The notes: generated by a model from the sequence alone, not told the origin. Numbered from the stretch's first letter, positions 42,570 to 54,833 are shown. The stretch is 64,000 bases of DNA from Lactobacillus helsingborgensis (GCF_000970855.1 NZ_KQ034047.1:44536-108535), one strand, 5' to 3'. Numbers and translations: made by a program.

Positions 42570-43355
42570 TTATTCCCTGTCAAGACGATATTTTTCTGGC
42601 ACATCTTCATAAAAAACATGGTATAGAAATAAGCCACTTGCCTGTGCTGTCTCTCTTACCTGCTCACGATCTTTAGTCATTATTACCCGGGGAATATCAT
42701 CTACAGGGCGTTTGCCTCTACCAATTTCCAGTAGCGTTGCCACTAAAATACGAACCATATTATATAAAAACCCTGAGCAAATAAAGTCAAAAACAATTTC
42801 ATTAGATTGCTCATTTTTAGCAACGTTTACGTAATACATAGTACGTACTTTATTCTTTATTTGTCCGCCACTTGCAGCAAAGCTAGTAAAATCATGTGTA
42901 CCTAATAAATCACGGGCTGCCATTTTCATTTTGTCAATATCAACTGGATATGGATAATGTCCTGTATAAAAACGTTTAAATGGATCAACAAAACGATCTA
43001 AACTAACATAATAACGATACCATTTGCCTTTTGCACTGTAGCGCACATGAAAATCGCTGTTAACGATCTCACATTCTTTAAAAACTATGTCTAACGGCAA
43101 CATTGAATTTAAAGCACATATCATTCTTGCAGGTGGAATTTCTTTATCGGGATAGTCAAAGTGAATGACTTGTCCTAAGGCATGAACACCTGCATCAGTC
43201 CGTCCTGAACCTTCAACAATAATGTTTTTACCTTTTGTCATCTTTTTTAATGCAGCTTCAACGGTACCTTGTACTGTTCTTTGATGGGGTTGGGACTGAA
43301 AGCCGTGAAATAGATGACCATCATAAGCAATTGTCATTTTATATCTTGTTGTCAT
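42570..43355 (-). CDS. truA: tRNA pseudouridine(38-40) synthase TruA
   Basis: A 261-residue TruA with [19 protein letters not shown] and the active-site Asp in [38 protein letters not shown] is the conserved C-terminal motif. It modifies positions 38-40 of tRNA anticodon arms. It shares a base with the ecfT stop, so translation is coupled. Confidence 0.96.
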   Translation of the reverse strand: MTTRYKMTIAYDGHLFHGFQSQPHQRTVQGTVEAALKKMTKGKNIIVEGSGRTDAGVHALGQVIHFDYPDKEIPPARMICALNSMLPLDIVFKECEIVNSDFHVRYSAKGKWYRYYVSLDRFVDPFKRFYTGHYPYPVDIDKMKMAARDLLGTHDFTSFAASGGQIKNKVRTMYYVNVAKNEQSNEIVFDFICSGFLYNMVRILVATLLEIGRGKRPVDDIPRVIMTKDREQVRETAQASGLFLYHVFYEDVPEKYRLDRE

Positions 43356-44152
43356 TAATGCGTCCTGAATACTAAAAGAAGTATCAATAATAAAATAAAA
43401 TAGGCTAAGTTAATTAGATCGAGATATGACCAACGTAATACTCTAAATTTTGTTCTACCTTGATCTCCCCGATAACCACGCGATTCCATTGCTGTTGACA
43501 AATCTATCGCGGTTTCTAATGAATTGATAAATAAGGGAACAAGCAGTGGCGTAATTGCCTTTGCTCTAGTGATTAATCCCCCATTGTTAAAATCGGCTCC
43601 CCGAGAACGTTGAGCATTCATAATTTTAAGCGTTTCATCAAATAAAGTAGGAACAAATCGTAAGGCAATTGACATTACTAATGCGATCTTATCAACTGGT
43701 ACACGAACTATCTTCAGTGGCTTTAGCAACCATTCTATAGCATCAGCAATTTCAAGCGGCTTAGTTGTCACTGTCATCACAGTTGAAATTAAGATTATTA
43801 CTGTAAAACGGATAAATATAAACACCGCATTAGTAATACCATAACTTGACAAAGCAAATATCGTCCACTGCCAATATACTGTCCCACCAACCGTGAAAAA
43901 CAGCTGCAAAAAAGAGGTAAATAAAATTAACCAAATTAGTGGTTTGACCCCATCCCAAAAAATCTTGGGCTTTAATTTAGTCGCAGCAACTGCAACAAAA
44001 CTAAAAATAGTGACAATTACATAGGAAACAGGATTATTAGCCAGAAAGACAAATAAAATAAAAAGAATAGTTGCAAGTAATTTCCCCCGCGGGTCCATTC
44101 GGTAAATTATTGAATCGCCAGCCACATAACGACCGATTAAAATTTTACTCAC
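43355..44152 (-). CDS. ecfT: ECF transporter transmembrane component EcfT
   Basis: A 265-residue membrane protein with several hydrophobic segments and the two coupling motifs AQRSRG (in [11 protein letters not shown]) and [13 protein letters not shown], which insert into the EcfA ATPases. It is the shared membrane unit for vitamin and metal S components encoded elsewhere. Confidence 0.94.
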   Translation of the reverse strand: MSKILIGRYVAGDSIIYRMDPRGKLLATILFILFVFLANNPVSYVIVTIFSFVAVAATKLKPKIFWDGVKPLIWLILFTSFLQLFFTVGGTVYWQWTIFALSSYGITNAVFIFIRFTVIILISTVMTVTTKPLEIADAIEWLLKPLKIVRVPVDKIALVMSIALRFVPTLFDETLKIMNAQRSRGADFNNGGLITRAKAITPLLVPLFINSLETAIDLSTAMESRGYRGDQGRTKFRVLRWSYLDLINLAYFILLLILLLVFRTH

Positions 44153-44156
44153 ATAC

Positions 44157-45002
44157 TCACCTCTTCAAGTTTTTTTCAATTCCGGTAATTAATTCATCAA
44201 TAGTTAGTGGTAACTTTTTAAATTTGAAATTGGTTAGTTTAGCAGCAAACAAAGAAGACTTTGGTTCTTCTAAATGATGCTCTTGCAACCACTTGCGATC
44301 TTTGAAAATTTCTTTTGGACTGTCTTCTTTAATCAACTTGCCGTGTTCCATTACTAGAACATTGTCAGCATAATCAGCTACATCGTCCATATTATGTGTA
44401 ACTAATATTACAGTGTGACCTTCCTTTTGATATTCGGAAAAAAGGGCCATCATTTGTTTACGAGCAAGTGGATCAAGCCCAGCTGCCGGTTCATCTAAAC
44501 ACAAAATATCTGGCTCATAGGCCATAACACCAGCAATTGCTACACGTCTCATTTGACCGCCGGAGAGTTCAAACGGTGACCTGCCACCTATTTCCTCGGG
44601 TAAACCAACTTTTTTCAACCAATACTTAGCACTGGTCAGAGCCTTTTCTTTATCATAACCAAAATTTTTAGGACCAAAGGCAATATCTTCCAGTACTGTG
44701 TTTTCAAACAATTGCATTTCGGGAAACTGAAAAACTAAGCTTACGTGCCGCCTTAAATTTTTGAGATTTTTATTAGGAGTATCAGCAGTAATAGTCATTC
44801 CCGCTATCTCAATTTGACCATTTGTTGGTTTAAGGAGAGCATTAAAATGTTGCATCAAAGTTGATTTCCCACTACCAGTATGACCGATAATTGCATTAAA
44901 AGTGCCATCTTTTAGTTCAAAATTTACTTTATCTAAACCTTTTTTAGCAAGAGGTGTGTCAGGAGAATAGGTATAACTTACATTTTCGAATTTAATTGGC
45001 AT
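44157..45002 (-). CDS. ecfA2: ECF transporter ATPase EcfA2
   Basis: A 281-residue ABC ATPase with [59 protein letters not shown] and VTHNMDD. The C-terminal extension is typical of EcfA2. It overlaps ecfA1 by 25 bp. Confidence 0.94.
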   Translation of the reverse strand: MPIKFENVSYTYSPDTPLAKKGLDKVNFELKDGTFNAIIGHTGSGKSTLMQHFNALLKPTNGQIEIAGMTITADTPNKNLKNLRRHVSLVFQFPEMQLFENTVLEDIAFGPKNFGYDKEKALTSAKYWLKKVGLPEEIGGRSPFELSGGQMRRVAIAGVMAYEPDILCLDEPAAGLDPLARKQMMALFSEYQKEGHTVILVTHNMDDVADYADNVLVMEHGKLIKEDSPKEIFKDRKWLQEHHLEEPKSSLFAAKLTNFKFKKLPLTIDELITGIEKNLKR

Positions 45003-45829
45003 AGGAAATTAATCAACTCTTTTTCTGAATCTACACTAGCAGGAATTTTCATAGAATCATTTAGCAACTTAGCTTTTATTTGCTCAAAAAATGGCACATC
45101 CAGTCCTAACTTTTTAAGAAGTTCAACTTGACTAAAAACGGTTTTTGTACTTCCCTCTGTTATCAACTTACCATCATTCATTACCAAAACCTGGTCAGCC
45201 ATATTAGCCTCATCAATATCGTGAGTAATAGAAATAACGGTTAAATTATACTCGTCCTTCATTTGCCGCACAATTTTTAATATTTTATCTCTACCTTCAG
45301 GATCAAGCATTGAAGTTGCTTCATCTAATACAATTATTTTGGGCCTAATAGCAAGAATTCCGGCAATTGCGACTCTTTGCTTCTGCCCGCCAGATAGATT
45401 GGCTGGTTCAGAATTGGCATATTCGCTCATACCCACTGCTTTGATAGCTTCAGCAACAGTTTTAACCATTTGCTCATGGGGCACACCACGGTTTTCAAGT
45501 CCAAATGCTACATCATCAGCAACTGTGGCTCCTACAAATTGATTATCTGGGTTTTGAAACACAACTCCAACTTTATCACGTATATCCCAAACTGTATCGT
45601 CATTCAGTTTAATGCCGTCTACTTCAATTAATGAATTTTCTTTTTCATCTGGTACCAATAAGCCATTAATTAGGCGAATTATTGTAGATTTTCCACTACC
45701 ATTATGACCGATAATTGAAGTCCATGAACCCCGCTCTACTTCAAAACTAATGTTGTCGATAGCAGGCTTATCAGACTCTGGATATGAAAAGCTCACATTT
45801 TTAATTTTAATAATGCTATCAGTTGCCAT
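44978..45829 (-). CDS. ecfA1: ECF transporter ATPase EcfA1
   Basis: A 283-residue ABC ATPase with [59 protein letters not shown] and ITHDIDEA. It heterodimerises with EcfA2. In the classical Firmicute order rplQ-ecfA1-ecfA2-ecfT-truA-rplM-rpsI, but here separated from rplQ by 500 bp. Confidence 0.94.
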   Translation of the reverse strand: MATDSIIKIKNVSFSYPESDKPAIDNISFEVERGSWTSIIGHNGSGKSTIIRLINGLLVPDEKENSLIEVDGIKLNDDTVWDIRDKVGVVFQNPDNQFVGATVADDVAFGLENRGVPHEQMVKTVAEAIKAVGMSEYANSEPANLSGGQKQRVAIAGILAIRPKIIVLDEATSMLDPEGRDKILKIVRQMKDEYNLTVISITHDIDEANMADQVLVMNDGKLITEGSTKTVFSQVELLKKLGLDVPFFEQIKAKLLNDSMKIPASVDSEKELINFLCQLNSKM

Positions 45830-45998
45830 TTTCTCACCATCCTAAAAAGTCTGACTCAATTGTACCAAAAATTTCAAAAATTCTGAACACCGATCGTTAA
45901 CGTTATGCCGTTTAATTTAGCATATCAAAATGTCTCTATCAAGAACTGATAAGCTATTTTACGTTTAGTTGCTAGTCAATTTCCAAAAAATTTAAAAA

Positions 45999-46190
45999 AC
46001 GTTTTATGAATTATATTCTGCAACATTATCTGCCGCAATAACAGTAACTAATTTGTTCGTTATTTGTCTTTTCAACATAGATAGTACCAATTTTACTATT
46101 ATCTGAAAATTTTGCGTATCATAATAATTCATGCCAGATCTAAAAATTAGGTATTTATATACTTTAAAAATCAGATTTTTGTCCAAACAG
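45999..46190 (-). pseudogene. Probable frameshifted gene remnant
   Basis: Two minus-strand frames hold protein-like pieces that join across a frameshift near 46055: YAKFSDNSKIGTIYVEKTNNEQ in one frame and KLVTVIAADNVAEYNS with a stop at 46004 in the other. No upstream start or ribosome binding site is visible. It looks like the 3' end of a lost exported or surface protein gene. Confidence 0.35.
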
Positions 46191-46207
46191 ATAAAAAGTT
46201 CTCAAAG

Positions 46208-46240
46208 CAAAAAAAATCACCCATGAGGAGGGATAATCGA
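46208..46240 (-). terminator. Terminator of the large ribosomal operon after rplQ
   Basis: Minus-strand ATTATCCC/GGGTGAT stem with one bulge (46217-46236) and an eight-U tail. It separates rplQ from the ecf genes. Confidence 0.65.
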
Positions 46241-46336
46241 CATTATCTAAGCTAGACTAAACTTTCGTCATCATCTTAACGCTTATTCTCACTCTCACGG
46301 ATAATTCTTAATAGCTATTAAGTTTGATTATTTGAA

Positions 46337-46720
46337 TTAAACTAATTCTAAAATAACCATTGGAGCTCCATCACCTTTACGGGCGGTAGCAAGCTTCATA
46401 ATTCTGGTGTAACCACCATTACGGTCTTTATAACGAGGTGCAACGTCGCTAAAAAGCTTTTGTAATGCAGATTTTACAACAACTGCATCTTTTTCTTCAT
46501 GAATATCTGCAACTTCATCACGTACAAAAGCAGCAGCTTGTCTTCTAGCAGCTAAATCACCGCGTTTGCCTAAAGTAATCATCTTTTCGGCGGTTTTACG
46601 AACTTCTTTAGCACGAGCTTCAGTTGTAGTAATGCGTTCCTTCATGATTAATTGAGTAGTCATTTCTCTGAGCATTGCTTTTCTATGTGCGCTATCGCGA
46701 CCCAATTTACGGTATGCCAT
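46337..46720 (-). CDS. rplQ: 50S ribosomal protein L17
   Basis: A 127-residue L17 ([47 protein letters not shown]). Last gene of the alpha operon. Confidence 0.97.
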   Translation of the reverse strand: MAYRKLGRDSAHRKAMLREMTTQLIMKERITTTEARAKEVRKTAEKMITLGKRGDLAARRQAAAFVRDEVADIHEEKDAVVVKSALQKLFSDVAPRYKDRNGGYTRIMKLATARKGDGAPMVILELV

Positions 46721-46745
46721 CAGTTTACCTCCTTTATTGTTTTAA

Positions 46746-47684
46746 TTAATCTTCTTGACGAAGTGATAATCCCAAGTCAGCTAATTTGTTTTTAACTTCT
46801 TCCAATGATTTACGTCCTAAATTGCGTACACGCATCATATCTGCTTCTGTCTTATCAGTTAATTCCTGCAGAGTATTAATGCCAGCACGTTTAAGACAGT
46901 TATAAGAACGAACAGAAAGATCAAGCTCTTCAATTGTCATTTCGAGCTTCTTTTCAGCTGTGTCATCCTCTTTTTCAACCATCACATCATTGAACTTAGT
47001 ATTTGCATCAGCAGTTTCAAACACTTTAAAGTGTGCAACTAAAATTTTAGCTGCGAAACTAAGGGCATCGTTAGGCTTGATTGAACCATCTGTCCAAATC
47101 TCTAAAGTGAGCTTATCAAAATCGTCTCTTTTACCAACACGAGTAGATTCAACTTGGTAATTTACTTTATCTATTGGTGAAAATAAAGAATCAACAGGAA
47201 TGACACCAATTGGCATATCTTCGCTCTTATTGTCACTTGCTGCAACATAGCCGCGACCATTTTTAACGGCAATTTGCATGTGCAAGTGTCCACCTTCAGC
47301 AATAGTACAAATATATTGGTCAGGATTCAGGATTTGAATATCTGCGTCAGCTTTAAGATCATCAGCGGTTACAGTAGCCGGACCCTCAACGTCTATTTCA
47401 ATAATTTTTTGTTCATCTGAAAAAGACTTTAATTCAAGTTTCTTAAGGTTCAGGATTATCTTAGCGACATCTTCTCTTACGCCTGGAACGGTTGAGAATT
47501 CGTGTAAGACATCATCTATTTGAACGTAAACAAGTCCTGTACCTGGGATAGATGTCAGTAAAACTCTACGTAATGAGTTACCTAAAGTAGTACCAAAGCC
47601 TCGTTCAAGTGGTTCAATAACAAATTTACCATATGACTTCTCTTGGTCCACAACGGTAATATTTGGTTTTTCAAATTCAATCAT
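46746..47684 (-). CDS. rpoA: RNA polymerase alpha subunit
   Basis: A 312-residue alpha subunit: N-terminal assembly domain ([23 protein letters not shown]) and C-terminal domain with [23 protein letters not shown] and [16 protein letters not shown] (two helix-hairpin-helix units). ATG at 47684 is preferred, with AAAGGGG upstream. Confidence 0.97.
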   Translation of the reverse strand: MIEFEKPNITVVDQEKSYGKFVIEPLERGFGTTLGNSLRRVLLTSIPGTGLVYVQIDDVLHEFSTVPGVREDVAKIILNLKKLELKSFSDEQKIIEIDVEGPATVTADDLKADADIQILNPDQYICTIAEGGHLHMQIAVKNGRGYVAASDNKSEDMPIGVIPVDSLFSPIDKVNYQVESTRVGKRDDFDKLTLEIWTDGSIKPNDALSFAAKILVAHFKVFETADANTKFNDVMVEKEDDTAEKKLEMTIEELDLSVRSYNCLKRAGINTLQELTDKTEADMMRVRNLGRKSLEEVKNKLADLGLSLRQED

Positions 47685-47729
47685 TACTAGGCCCCTTTCA
47701 AAACGCAATGTCCTTCATTAAGAACAAAA

Positions 47730-48113
47730 TTAAACACGACGACGTTTTGGTGGTCTAGAACCATTGTGAGGAACTGGGGTAACATCACGAATAGCTGTGA
47801 TTTCAAGCCCAGTCGCTTGAAGCGATCTAATAGCAGATTCACGGCCAGCACCAGGACCCTTGACAGAAACTTCAATATGTTTCATACCTTGATCCATTGC
47901 ACTCTTAGCTGCTGCCTCAGCTGCCATTTGCGCTGCAAATGGTGTAGACTTACGACTACCTTTAAAGCCTAATGCACCGGCTGAAGACCAAGCAATTGCA
48001 TTGCCTTGAACGTCAGTAATCATGACTAAAGTATTGTTAAACGTAGAATGAATATGAGCAACGCCTTTTTCAACATGCTTCTTCACACGGCGTTTACGTG
48101 CTGTTTTAGGCAT
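47730..48113 (-). CDS. rpsK: 30S ribosomal protein S11
   Basis: A 127-residue S11 ([43 protein letters not shown]). ATG 48113 follows AAGGAGG; the codon before it is TTG. Confidence 0.97.
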   Translation of the reverse strand: MPKTARKRRVKKHVEKGVAHIHSTFNNTLVMITDVQGNAIAWSSAGALGFKGSRKSTPFAAQMAAEAAAKSAMDQGMKHIEVSVKGPGAGRESAIRSLQATGLEITAIRDVTPVPHNGSRPPKRRRV

Positions 48114-48132
48114 CAATAAACCTCCTTAAATT

Positions 48133-48483
48133 TTATTTATTTTTCTTACTACCCTTACGAGTACGGGCATTATTCTTGGTATTTTGACCACGAACTGGAA
48201 GTCCGCGACGGTGACGAATACCACGGTAAGAACCAATATCAATTAACCGTTTAATGTTCATGCTGACTTCTCTACGTAAGTCACCTTCAACACGGTACTT
48301 GTCTACTTCCGCACGGAGCTTTTCTTGGTCATCTGGAGTCAAATCTTTTGAACGTATGTCTTCAGAAACACCTGCATCCGCACAAATCTTTTGTGCTGTT
48401 GGTTCACCAATACCATAAATATAGGTTAATGCAACAACTATTCTTTTATCTCTTGGTAAGTCAACACCAGCAATACGTGCCAT
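48133..48483 (-). CDS. rpsM: 30S ribosomal protein S13
   Basis: A 116-residue S13 ([26 protein letters not shown] ... [18 protein letters not shown]). ATG 48483 follows AGGAGG. Confidence 0.97.
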   Translation of the reverse strand: MARIAGVDLPRDKRIVVALTYIYGIGEPTAQKICADAGVSEDIRSKDLTPDDQEKLRAEVDKYRVEGDLRREVSMNIKRLIDIGSYRGIRHRRGLPVRGQNTKNNARTRKGSKKNK

Positions 48484-48504
48484 AAATTGCACCTCCTATT
48501 TATT

Positions 48505-48621
48505 TTAACCTTGACGTTGCTTGTGCTTTGGATTTGCAGAACAAATAACCATTACACGACCATGTCTTTTAATAATTTTACAATGTTCACACATTGGTTT
48601 AACAGATGGTCTAACCTTCAT
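48505..48621 (-). CDS. rpmJ: 50S ribosomal protein L36
   Basis: A 38-residue L36: [21 protein letters not shown] then [17 protein letters not shown], with the Cys/His zinc ligands kept (CEHC, C, H). GGAGG lies upstream. It sits between infA and rpsM as usual. Confidence 0.95.
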
Positions 48622-48635
48622 GTTTCCCTCCGTTA

Positions 48636-48857
48636 TTACTTTATAAACCGATAAGTTATTCTACCTTTAGTTAAATCATAAGGAGAAAGTTCCACAGTAA
48701 CACGGTCTCCAGGCAAAATTCGAATATAGTGCATCCTAATCTTACCGGAAACATGTGCTAAAATCACAGCTCCATTTTCCAATTCAACTTTAAACATAGC
48801 ATTAGGCAGGGTATCAACTACCTTACCTTTTACTTCAATGACATCATCTTTTGCCAA
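48636..48857 (-). CDS. infA: Translation initiation factor IF-1
   Basis: A 73-residue OB-fold protein ([29 protein letters not shown] ... [18 protein letters not shown]). Located between adk and rpmJ. Confidence 0.97.
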
Positions 48858-48922
48858 AGCCGTTCCTCCGCATTTAAACAGTCATACTTTGAAATTATAA
48901 CACGGAAAAGTAAATATACAAA

Positions 48923-49579
48923 TTATTGCTTTTTACTTAAAACCGCATCAACACTCTTGAAGACTTCTTCAGGAGTTCGTTCACCATCAACTACAGTTAG
49001 TAAACTCTTCTTTTGATAATAGTCTTTCAGCGGTGCATTCATTTTTTCGTTAACTTCTAAACGATTTTTAACTACTTCAGGCTTGTCATCCTCACGTTGA
49101 TAGAAGTCGTGACCACCACAACGATCACAAGTATCCTTAACTTTAGGCATCTTGGTAATCTTATTGTAAGTGGCCCCACATTTTCTGCACATAAAGCGCG
49201 CTGACAAGCGTTTTACTAAAGTTTCTTCTTTAACTTCAAGTGAGATGACATTTGTTAAGGGCTTATTCAAACGTTCGGTAATACCTTCTAGCAGCTCCGC
49301 TTGAACTAGTGTCCGCGGAAAACCGTCTAAAATGTAACCTTCTTTAATATCAGGTTGGCCCAAACGTTCCTCAACCAACTTAGCTGTAACTTCATCCGGT
49401 ACCAGATCACCCTTATCAATGTAGCTTTTAGCTTCAAGACCAACTTTAGTCTCATTAGCCATTGCATCTCTAAACATATCCCCAGTTGAAATATGAGTTA
49501 GATGATATTTATCTACGATCTGTTCTGATACTGTTCCCTTGCCAGCACCTGGCAAGCCTAAAAGAAATATATTAATCAT
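48923..49579 (-). CDS. adk: Adenylate kinase (zinc-binding type)
   Basis: A 218-residue kinase with the P-loop [10 protein letters not shown] and LDGFPRT. The LID carries four Cys (CRKCGATYN and CDRCGGHDF), a structural zinc site found in many Gram-positives. It balances AMP, ADP and ATP. It follows secY by 10 bp. Confidence 0.96.
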   Translation of the reverse strand: MINIFLLGLPGAGKGTVSEQIVDKYHLTHISTGDMFRDAMANETKVGLEAKSYIDKGDLVPDEVTAKLVEERLGQPDIKEGYILDGFPRTLVQAELLEGITERLNKPLTNVISLEVKEETLVKRLSARFMCRKCGATYNKITKMPKVKDTCDRCGGHDFYQREDDKPEVVKNRLEVNEKMNAPLKDYYQKKSLLTVVDGERTPEEVFKSVDAVLSKKQ

Positions 49580-49589
49580 TTATCTGTTC

Positions 49590-50885
49590 CTATCTGATGA
49601 ATCCAACGTATTCTCTCTTCATTAACAATCCGTTAATTTGACGAGATAATTCTAAGACAACCCCAATTACAATCAGAAGGCTAGTACCGCCTAAACCAAT
49701 CGAACTTGGCAAATCCCAAAAATTAGTAGCTAACTGTGGCAATAACGCAACAAGACCTAAAAATACGGATCCAACAGTTGATAATCTTATCAATACTTTA
49801 GATACATAGTCTTGTGTATCTTTACCCGGCCAAACACTTGGAATATAAGCACCTTGTTTTTGTAAATTCTTTGACAGCTTCTCAGGATTAACTTGAACAA
49901 AAGCATAAAAGAACGTAAACAAAATGATTAAAACAGTATAAATTATGACTCCAGGTGTAGTTTGCATACTAAAGATATTAGTCATTACCTTGTACCATTG
50001 CTGGTCACCTTGAGATCTTTGAAAGGCCATTAAAATAGTCGCTGGTGTAATGATAAATGAACTAGCAAAAATAACTGGAATAACACCAGAAACATTAACT
50101 TTTAACGGCAAAAAGCTTTCGGAGCCACTTATTGTTGCTCTTCTTGTATATTGTATTGGAATTCGGCGATCTGCCTGTTCTACCCAGGTAACTAACTGGG
50201 TTACGATGAGTATTGCAATGATAATCGCGATGAAGAACAAAATCCCTTGCCAACGATCACTAGCATTATTATTGATTACGCTGTCCTTATATAGCTGCCA
50301 GAGGCCACGAGGAAGACGTGCAATAATACCAGCAAAAATAATTACTGATACACCATTACCTAGTCCCTTATCAGTAATTTCATCACCAAGCCAAGTTAGA
50401 AGCATCGTTCCAGCAGTCATAATTATTGCAATTTCACAATAAGACTGCCAGGTTTGAGACTTAACTAAGCCCATTTGCGTTAAAGCATTGAAGCCAAGCG
50501 TAATTCCGATACTCTGAATGAATGCCACAAATAAGGCAAGCCAACGAGTTACGTTATTAGTCTTACGACGTCCTACTTCACCTTGTTTGCCCCACTCTAC
50601 TAATGTTGGAACAATGTCCATCTGCAAAAGTTGAATAACAATTTGCGCAGTAATGTAAGGTGAAACACCCAAAGAGAAAATTGAATAATTATCTAGTCCA
50701 CCACCAGACACAGTATCCAGCATTGGCACTAGACCGGTTTGTGCAACTTGAGTAATCGCTTTTGCGTTGACACCTGGAACAGTAATATTAGCTCCAATTC
50801 GGTATATCAAAAGAATAAAGAGAGTGAAATAAATTTTATTTCTAATTTCTTTATCCTTAAAGGCGTTCTTCAAGGTCGAAAACAT
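49590..50885 (-). CDS. secY: Preprotein translocase subunit SecY
   Basis: A 431-residue channel protein with ten membrane segments, FSLGVSPYITAQIVIQLLQ and QADRRIPIQYTRR (ribosome/SecA contact loop). It partners with SecE at 9063. Start overlaps the rplO stop by one base. Confidence 0.97.
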   Translation of the reverse strand: MFSTLKNAFKDKEIRNKIYFTLFILLIYRIGANITVPGVNAKAITQVAQTGLVPMLDTVSGGGLDNYSIFSLGVSPYITAQIVIQLLQMDIVPTLVEWGKQGEVGRRKTNNVTRWLALFVAFIQSIGITLGFNALTQMGLVKSQTWQSYCEIAIIMTAGTMLLTWLGDEITDKGLGNGVSVIIFAGIIARLPRGLWQLYKDSVINNNASDRWQGILFFIAIIIAILIVTQLVTWVEQADRRIPIQYTRRATISGSESFLPLKVNVSGVIPVIFASSFIITPATILMAFQRSQGDQQWYKVMTNIFSMQTTPGVIIYTVLIILFTFFYAFVQVNPEKLSKNLQKQGAYIPSVWPGKDTQDYVSKVLIRLSTVGSVFLGLVALLPQLATNFWDLPSSIGLGGTSLLIVIGVVLELSRQINGLLMKREYVGFIR

Positions 50886-51325
50886 TAGATCACCTCAACA
50901 GATCCGCCTGCATCTTCAACTGCTTTCTTCGCAGCGGCGGAAACTTTGTTAATCTTTACGTTTAACTTAACTTTTAACTCACCTTTTGCAAGCAATTTAA
51001 CGCCTGATAATTCTTTCTTTACCAAACCTTTTTCTTTGAGACTAGCAACAGTAACATCGCTGTTATTCTCAAACTTGTTTAAGTCGTCTAAGTTAATGAT
51101 TGCATACTCTTTGCGGTTAATGTTCTTAAAACCACGTTTAGGCATAGTTCTGAATAATGGCATCTGACCACCTTCAAAACCTAAACGGGTATGACCGCCT
51201 TGACGTGACAATTGTCCCTTTTGTCCACGGCCAGAAGTTTTTCCAAAACCACTTGAAGTACCACGACCAACACGTTTTCTAGCATTGCGTGAACCTTCAG
51301 CAGCATGTAATTCATGAAGCTTCAT
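50885..51325 (-). CDS. rplO: 50S ribosomal protein L15
   Basis: A 146-residue L15 ([55 protein letters not shown]). Confidence 0.97.
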   Translation of the reverse strand: MKLHELHAAEGSRNARKRVGRGTSSGFGKTSGRGQKGQLSRQGGHTRLGFEGGQMPLFRTMPKRGFKNINRKEYAIINLDDLNKFENNSDVTVASLKEKGLVKKELSGVKLLAKGELKVKLNVKINKVSAAAKKAVEDAGGSVEVI

Positions 51326-51348
51326 TAATTTGGCACCTCCTCAATTAA

Positions 51349-51534
51349 CTATTTATTTATCTCTTCAACTGAAATCAAGTGGGCAATTTTCATTAATGCA
51401 CCACGAGTAGCAGCATTGTCTGGTAGAGTTGTTGTACTATTAATTCTACCTAAGCCTAGAGCTTTCACAACTTTTCTTTGGTTAGGTAGACGGTGTGCAG
51501 CACTTCTAATTAAAGTAACTTTTAATTCAGTCAT
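51349..51534 (-). CDS. rpmD: 50S ribosomal protein L30
   Basis: A 61-residue L30 ([21 protein letters not shown] ... [22 protein letters not shown]). The frame is open further upstream into rpsE, but the ATG at 51534 fits the family and has GGGAGAC before it. Confidence 0.95.
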   Translation of the reverse strand: MTELKVTLIRSAAHRLPNQRKVVKALGLGRINSTTTLPDNAATRGALMKIAHLISVEEINK

Positions 51535-51547
51535 TTTTCCAGTCTCC

Positions 51548-52054
51548 CTAATCCAATTCAGCGTGACGAAGCTTTTCAATATCTTCACTTGTTCTAAGCT
51601 TCTTTAATCCATCAATTGTTGCACGAACAACATTGATAGGAGTGTTTGAGCCAAGTGACTTAGAAGTAACATCAGCAATACCAGCCATATCCATAACGAT
51701 ACGAACGGCACCACCTGCAGCAACACCTGAACCAGCTGGGGCAGGCTTAATTAAAATGTTACCTGAACCATAGTGACCAATTACCTCATGAGGAATGGTA
51801 GTACCAACCTTAGGAACCTTGATCATGTTCTTTTTACCAGCTTCAACAGCCTTACGGATTGCTTCTGGAACTTCTTGAGCTTTACCAGTACCAAAGCCTA
51901 CACGACCTTTTTTGTCACCAACAATTACCAAGGCAGCAAATCTCATTCTTTGTCCACCCTTGACAACCTTAGTAACACGATTAATTGCGACTAACTGATC
52001 TTCAATATCGTCCTTATTTCTGCGATTATTACGAGAATCGTTGCGGTTTGCCAT
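51548..52054 (-). CDS. rpsE: 30S ribosomal protein S5
   Basis: A 168-residue S5 ([55 protein letters not shown]). Confidence 0.97.
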   Translation of the reverse strand: MANRNDSRNNRRNKDDIEDQLVAINRVTKVVKGGQRMRFAALVIVGDKKGRVGFGTGKAQEVPEAIRKAVEAGKKNMIKVPKVGTTIPHEVIGHYGSGNILIKPAPAGSGVAAGGAVRIVMDMAGIADVTSKSLGSNTPINVVRATIDGLKKLRTSEDIEKLRHAELD

Positions 52055-52070
52055 GTATTATTCTCCTTTC

Positions 52071-52430
52071 CTAGAAATCTAATCCGTTTTCACGAGCGGC
52101 ATCTGCCAATGCTGAAATACGGCCGTGGTATAGGTAACCACTTCTATCAAAAACAACATTTGTAATGCTCTTAGCTTTTGCTGCTTCAGCAATTGCCTTG
52201 CCAACAGCTTGAGCTTGTTCTACTTTAGTTTGATCTTTTGATACATTATCATCTAAAGTTGAGGCACTTGCTAGCGTTACACCCGCTACGTCATCAATTA
52301 ATTGAGCGTAGATGTTTTTGTTTGAACGGAAAACGCTTAAGCGTGGGCGCTCAGCAGTACCAGAAATTTTGCTACGAATACGTTTATGACGCTTTAAGCG
52401 CAATTTGTTCTTATCTGGTTTTGAAATCAC
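52071..52430 (-). CDS. rplR: 50S ribosomal protein L18
   Basis: A 119-residue L18 ([53 protein letters not shown]). 5S rRNA-binding protein. Confidence 0.97.
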   Translation of the reverse strand: MISKPDKNKLRLKRHKRIRSKISGTAERPRLSVFRSNKNIYAQLIDDVAGVTLASASTLDDNVSKDQTKVEQAQAVGKAIAEAAKAKSITNVVFDRSGYLYHGRISALADAARENGLDF

Positions 52431-52452
52431 AATTTCACCTCAAAAATTTTTA

Positions 52453-52983
52453 CTATTTACCTGTCTTACCTTCCTTACGACGTACGTATTCATCAGTATA
52501 ACGAATACCTTTACCCTTATATGGCTCAGGTGGACGTACATCGCGAATTTCAGCAGCAAATTGACCAACATTTTGCTTTGAAATTCCTTCTACTTCAATA
52601 TCTGTAGCTGAAGTAGCTTTAACTGAAACACCTTCTGGTGCAGTCATTACAACTGGGTGAGAATAGCCAACATTCAAAGTCAATTTGTTACCTTGTGCTG
52701 TTGCACGGTAACCAACACCAATTAACTTTAAAGTCTTTTTATAACCATTAACAACGCCTTCGACCATTGAAGCTAAGTTAGCTCTTTCAGTTCCGTGAAG
52801 TGCTTTATCATTTTCACTTGAACGTGAAAAGTTAATCTTGCCATCTTCTTGTTTAAAAGTAATTTTTGGATCGAAGTATCTAGTTAATTCACCTTTAGGT
52901 CCTTTAACAGTGATGTTGTCACCCGTCTTGGTAACAGTGACACTATCTGGGACTTCAATTGTTTTTAAACCGATACGGCTCAT
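52453..52983 (-). CDS. rplF: 50S ribosomal protein L6
   Basis: A 176-residue L6 ([68 protein letters not shown]). Confidence 0.97.
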   Translation of the reverse strand: MSRIGLKTIEVPDSVTVTKTGDNITVKGPKGELTRYFDPKITFKQEDGKINFSRSSENDKALHGTERANLASMVEGVVNGYKKTLKLIGVGYRATAQGNKLTLNVGYSHPVVMTAPEGVSVKATSATDIEVEGISKQNVGQFAAEIRDVRPPEPYKGKGIRYTDEYVRRKEGKTGK

Positions 52984-53007
52984 TGATTGTTCTCCTTTCT
53001 GTCAGAA

Positions 53008-53406
53008 TTACCATACATAGGCAATAACTTCGCCACCAACGTCTTTTTGTCTTGCTTCTTTATCGGTAATCACACCGGCAGAAGTAGAAACGATGGCAAT
53101 ACCTAAACCATTTAATACCTTAGGTAAGTTTTCAGCACTAACGTAATTTCTAAGACCTGGCTTAGAAATTCTCTTTAAGCCTGAAATGACACGTTCTCCG
53201 TCAGGACCGTATTTCAAAAAGATCTTAATCATGCCTTGCTTGTTATCATCAGTAACTTCGTAATCACGGATGAAGCCTTCACGTTTCAAAATTTCTGAAA
53301 TAGATTTTTTAATATTTGATGCAGGAATTTCAACAGAATTATGTTTTGCCATGTTGGCGTTTCTAATCCTAGTCAAATAATCTGCAATCGGATCTGTCAT
53401 GACCAT
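53008..53406 (-). CDS. rpsH: 30S ribosomal protein S8
   Basis: A 132-residue S8 ([53 protein letters not shown]). The first ATG (53406) is best spaced to AGGAGG; the ATG at 53400 is an alternative. Confidence 0.96.
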   Translation of the reverse strand: MVMTDPIADYLTRIRNANMAKHNSVEIPASNIKKSISEILKREGFIRDYEVTDDNKQGMIKIFLKYGPDGERVISGLKRISKPGLRNYVSAENLPKVLNGLGIAIVSTSAGVITDKEARQKDVGGEVIAYVW

Positions 53407-53428
53407 TTATGCTATCCTCCTATCCGTA

Positions 53429-53614
53429 TTACCAACTAGCCTTTTTAAGGCCTGGGATTTGACCCTTGTGAGCTAAATCCTTCAAGCAAATACGACATAA
53501 GCCAAACTTGCGGTATACAGAGCGTGGACGACCACATCTCTCGCAACGACTGTATTCACGTGAAGAAAATTTAGCAGGACGATGATTTCTAATTTTTTGT
53601 GATGTCTTAGCCAT
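53429..53614 (-). CDS. rpsN: 30S ribosomal protein S14, type Z
   Basis: A 61-residue S14 with the four zinc cysteines ([24 protein letters not shown]). This is the zinc-binding form. No second, zinc-free S14 is in the window. Confidence 0.96.
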   Translation of the reverse strand: MAKTSQKIRNHRPAKFSSREYSRCERCGRPRSVYRKFGLCRICLKDLAHKGQIPGLKKASW

Positions 53615-53626
53615 TAATGTCCTCCA

Positions 53627-54169
53627 TTATTTTGCAAACGGCATACCAAACTGACCTAGAAGCTCACGTGCTTCTTCATCTGTGTTGGCAGTAGTAACGA
53701 TAACAACATCTAAACCCCTAGTCCTATTAACCTTATCAAAGTCAATTTCTGGGAAAATCAATTGTTCCTTAATACCTAAAGTGTAGTTACCACGACCATC
53801 AAATGAACGGCTTGAAACACCGCGGAAGTCGCGAACACGAGGAAGTGAAACACTGATTAACTTATATAAGAAATCGTACATTCTATCTCCTCTAAGTGTT
53901 ACCTTAGCACCGATAGACATGCCTTCACGTAAGCGGAAATTGGCAATTGACTTTTTGGCTTTAGTTACCAAAGGCTTTTGACCTGAAATTAAAGTCAATT
54001 CTTCAACAGCTTCATCCAAGTTCTTAGCATTAGAAACGGCATCACCGACACCCATGTTCAATACTATTTTTTCGATTTTTGGTACTTGCATAACTGAGCT
54101 GTAGCCAAATTTTTCTTGCAACGCAGGAACAATTTTTTCTTTATATTCTTGAGCTAAATAATTTGCCAT
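53627..54169 (-). CDS. rplE: 50S ribosomal protein L5
   Basis: A 180-residue L5 ([65 protein letters not shown]). Confidence 0.97.
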   Translation of the reverse strand: MANYLAQEYKEKIVPALQEKFGYSSVMQVPKIEKIVLNMGVGDAVSNAKNLDEAVEELTLISGQKPLVTKAKKSIANFRLREGMSIGAKVTLRGDRMYDFLYKLISVSLPRVRDFRGVSSRSFDGRGNYTLGIKEQLIFPEIDFDKVNRTRGLDVVIVTTANTDEEARELLGQFGMPFAK

Positions 54170-54183
54170 ATGTGTCCTCCCTC

Positions 54184-54447
54184 CTACTTCTTAGTTTCTT
54201 CTTTTTTATCTTTTGCTTTGCTTTCAGACTTAGCAATTACTTTAACATTTGATGCGTGAATTGAACCCTCTGACTCAACTACACCACCATTTGCATTAGT
54301 CTGTGAAGGCTTTTGGTGTTTCTTAATCTTATTAACGCCCTTTACAACCACACGGTTTTTCTTAACATTAACAGAAAGAACAGTACCTTCTTTACCTTTG
54401 TCTTTTCCGGCAATAACTTTTACTTTGTCACCAGTTTTAACAAACAT
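54184..54447 (-). CDS. rplX: 50S ribosomal protein L24
   Basis: An 87-residue L24 with a KOW motif ([22 protein letters not shown]). The C-terminus ends in a Lys/Glu-rich tail ([14 protein letters not shown]), longer than minimal L24 tails. Confidence 0.95.
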   Translation of the reverse strand: MFVKTGDKVKVIAGKDKGKEGTVLSVNVKKNRVVVKGVNKIKKHQKPSQTNANGGVVESEGSIHASNVKVIAKSESKAKDKKEETKK

Positions 54448-54464
54448 CAGTGCACCTCACTTAA

Positions 54465-54833
54465 TTATAAGACTTCAGGAGCAAGAGAGACGATTTTCAT
54501 AAAGTCGTGCTCACGTAGCTCACGTGCAACAGGCCCAAAGATACGAGTACCACGTGGGCTCTTATCTGCATTAATAACTACACCAGCATTTTCATCAAAC
54601 TTGATGTATGAACCATCTTCACGACGTGCGCCTGATTTTGTTCTAACAATAACTGCTTTGACAACGTCACCTTTTTTGACAACGCCACCTGGTGTTGCTT
54701 GTTTGACAGTTGCAACCACAATATCACCAATGTTACCAGTCTTACGTCTTGATCCACCTAAGACTCTAATAACTAAAAGTTCTCTGGCACCTGAGTTATC
54801 AGCAACCTTCAAACGGGATTCATTTTGAATCAC
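54465..54833 (-). CDS. rplN: 50S ribosomal protein L14
   Basis: A 122-residue L14 ([51 protein letters not shown]). Confidence 0.97.
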   Translation of the reverse strand: MIQNESRLKVADNSGARELLVIRVLGGSRRKTGNIGDIVVATVKQATPGGVVKKGDVVKAVIVRTKSGARREDGSYIKFDENAGVVINADKSPRGTRIFGPVARELREHDFMKIVSLAPEVL

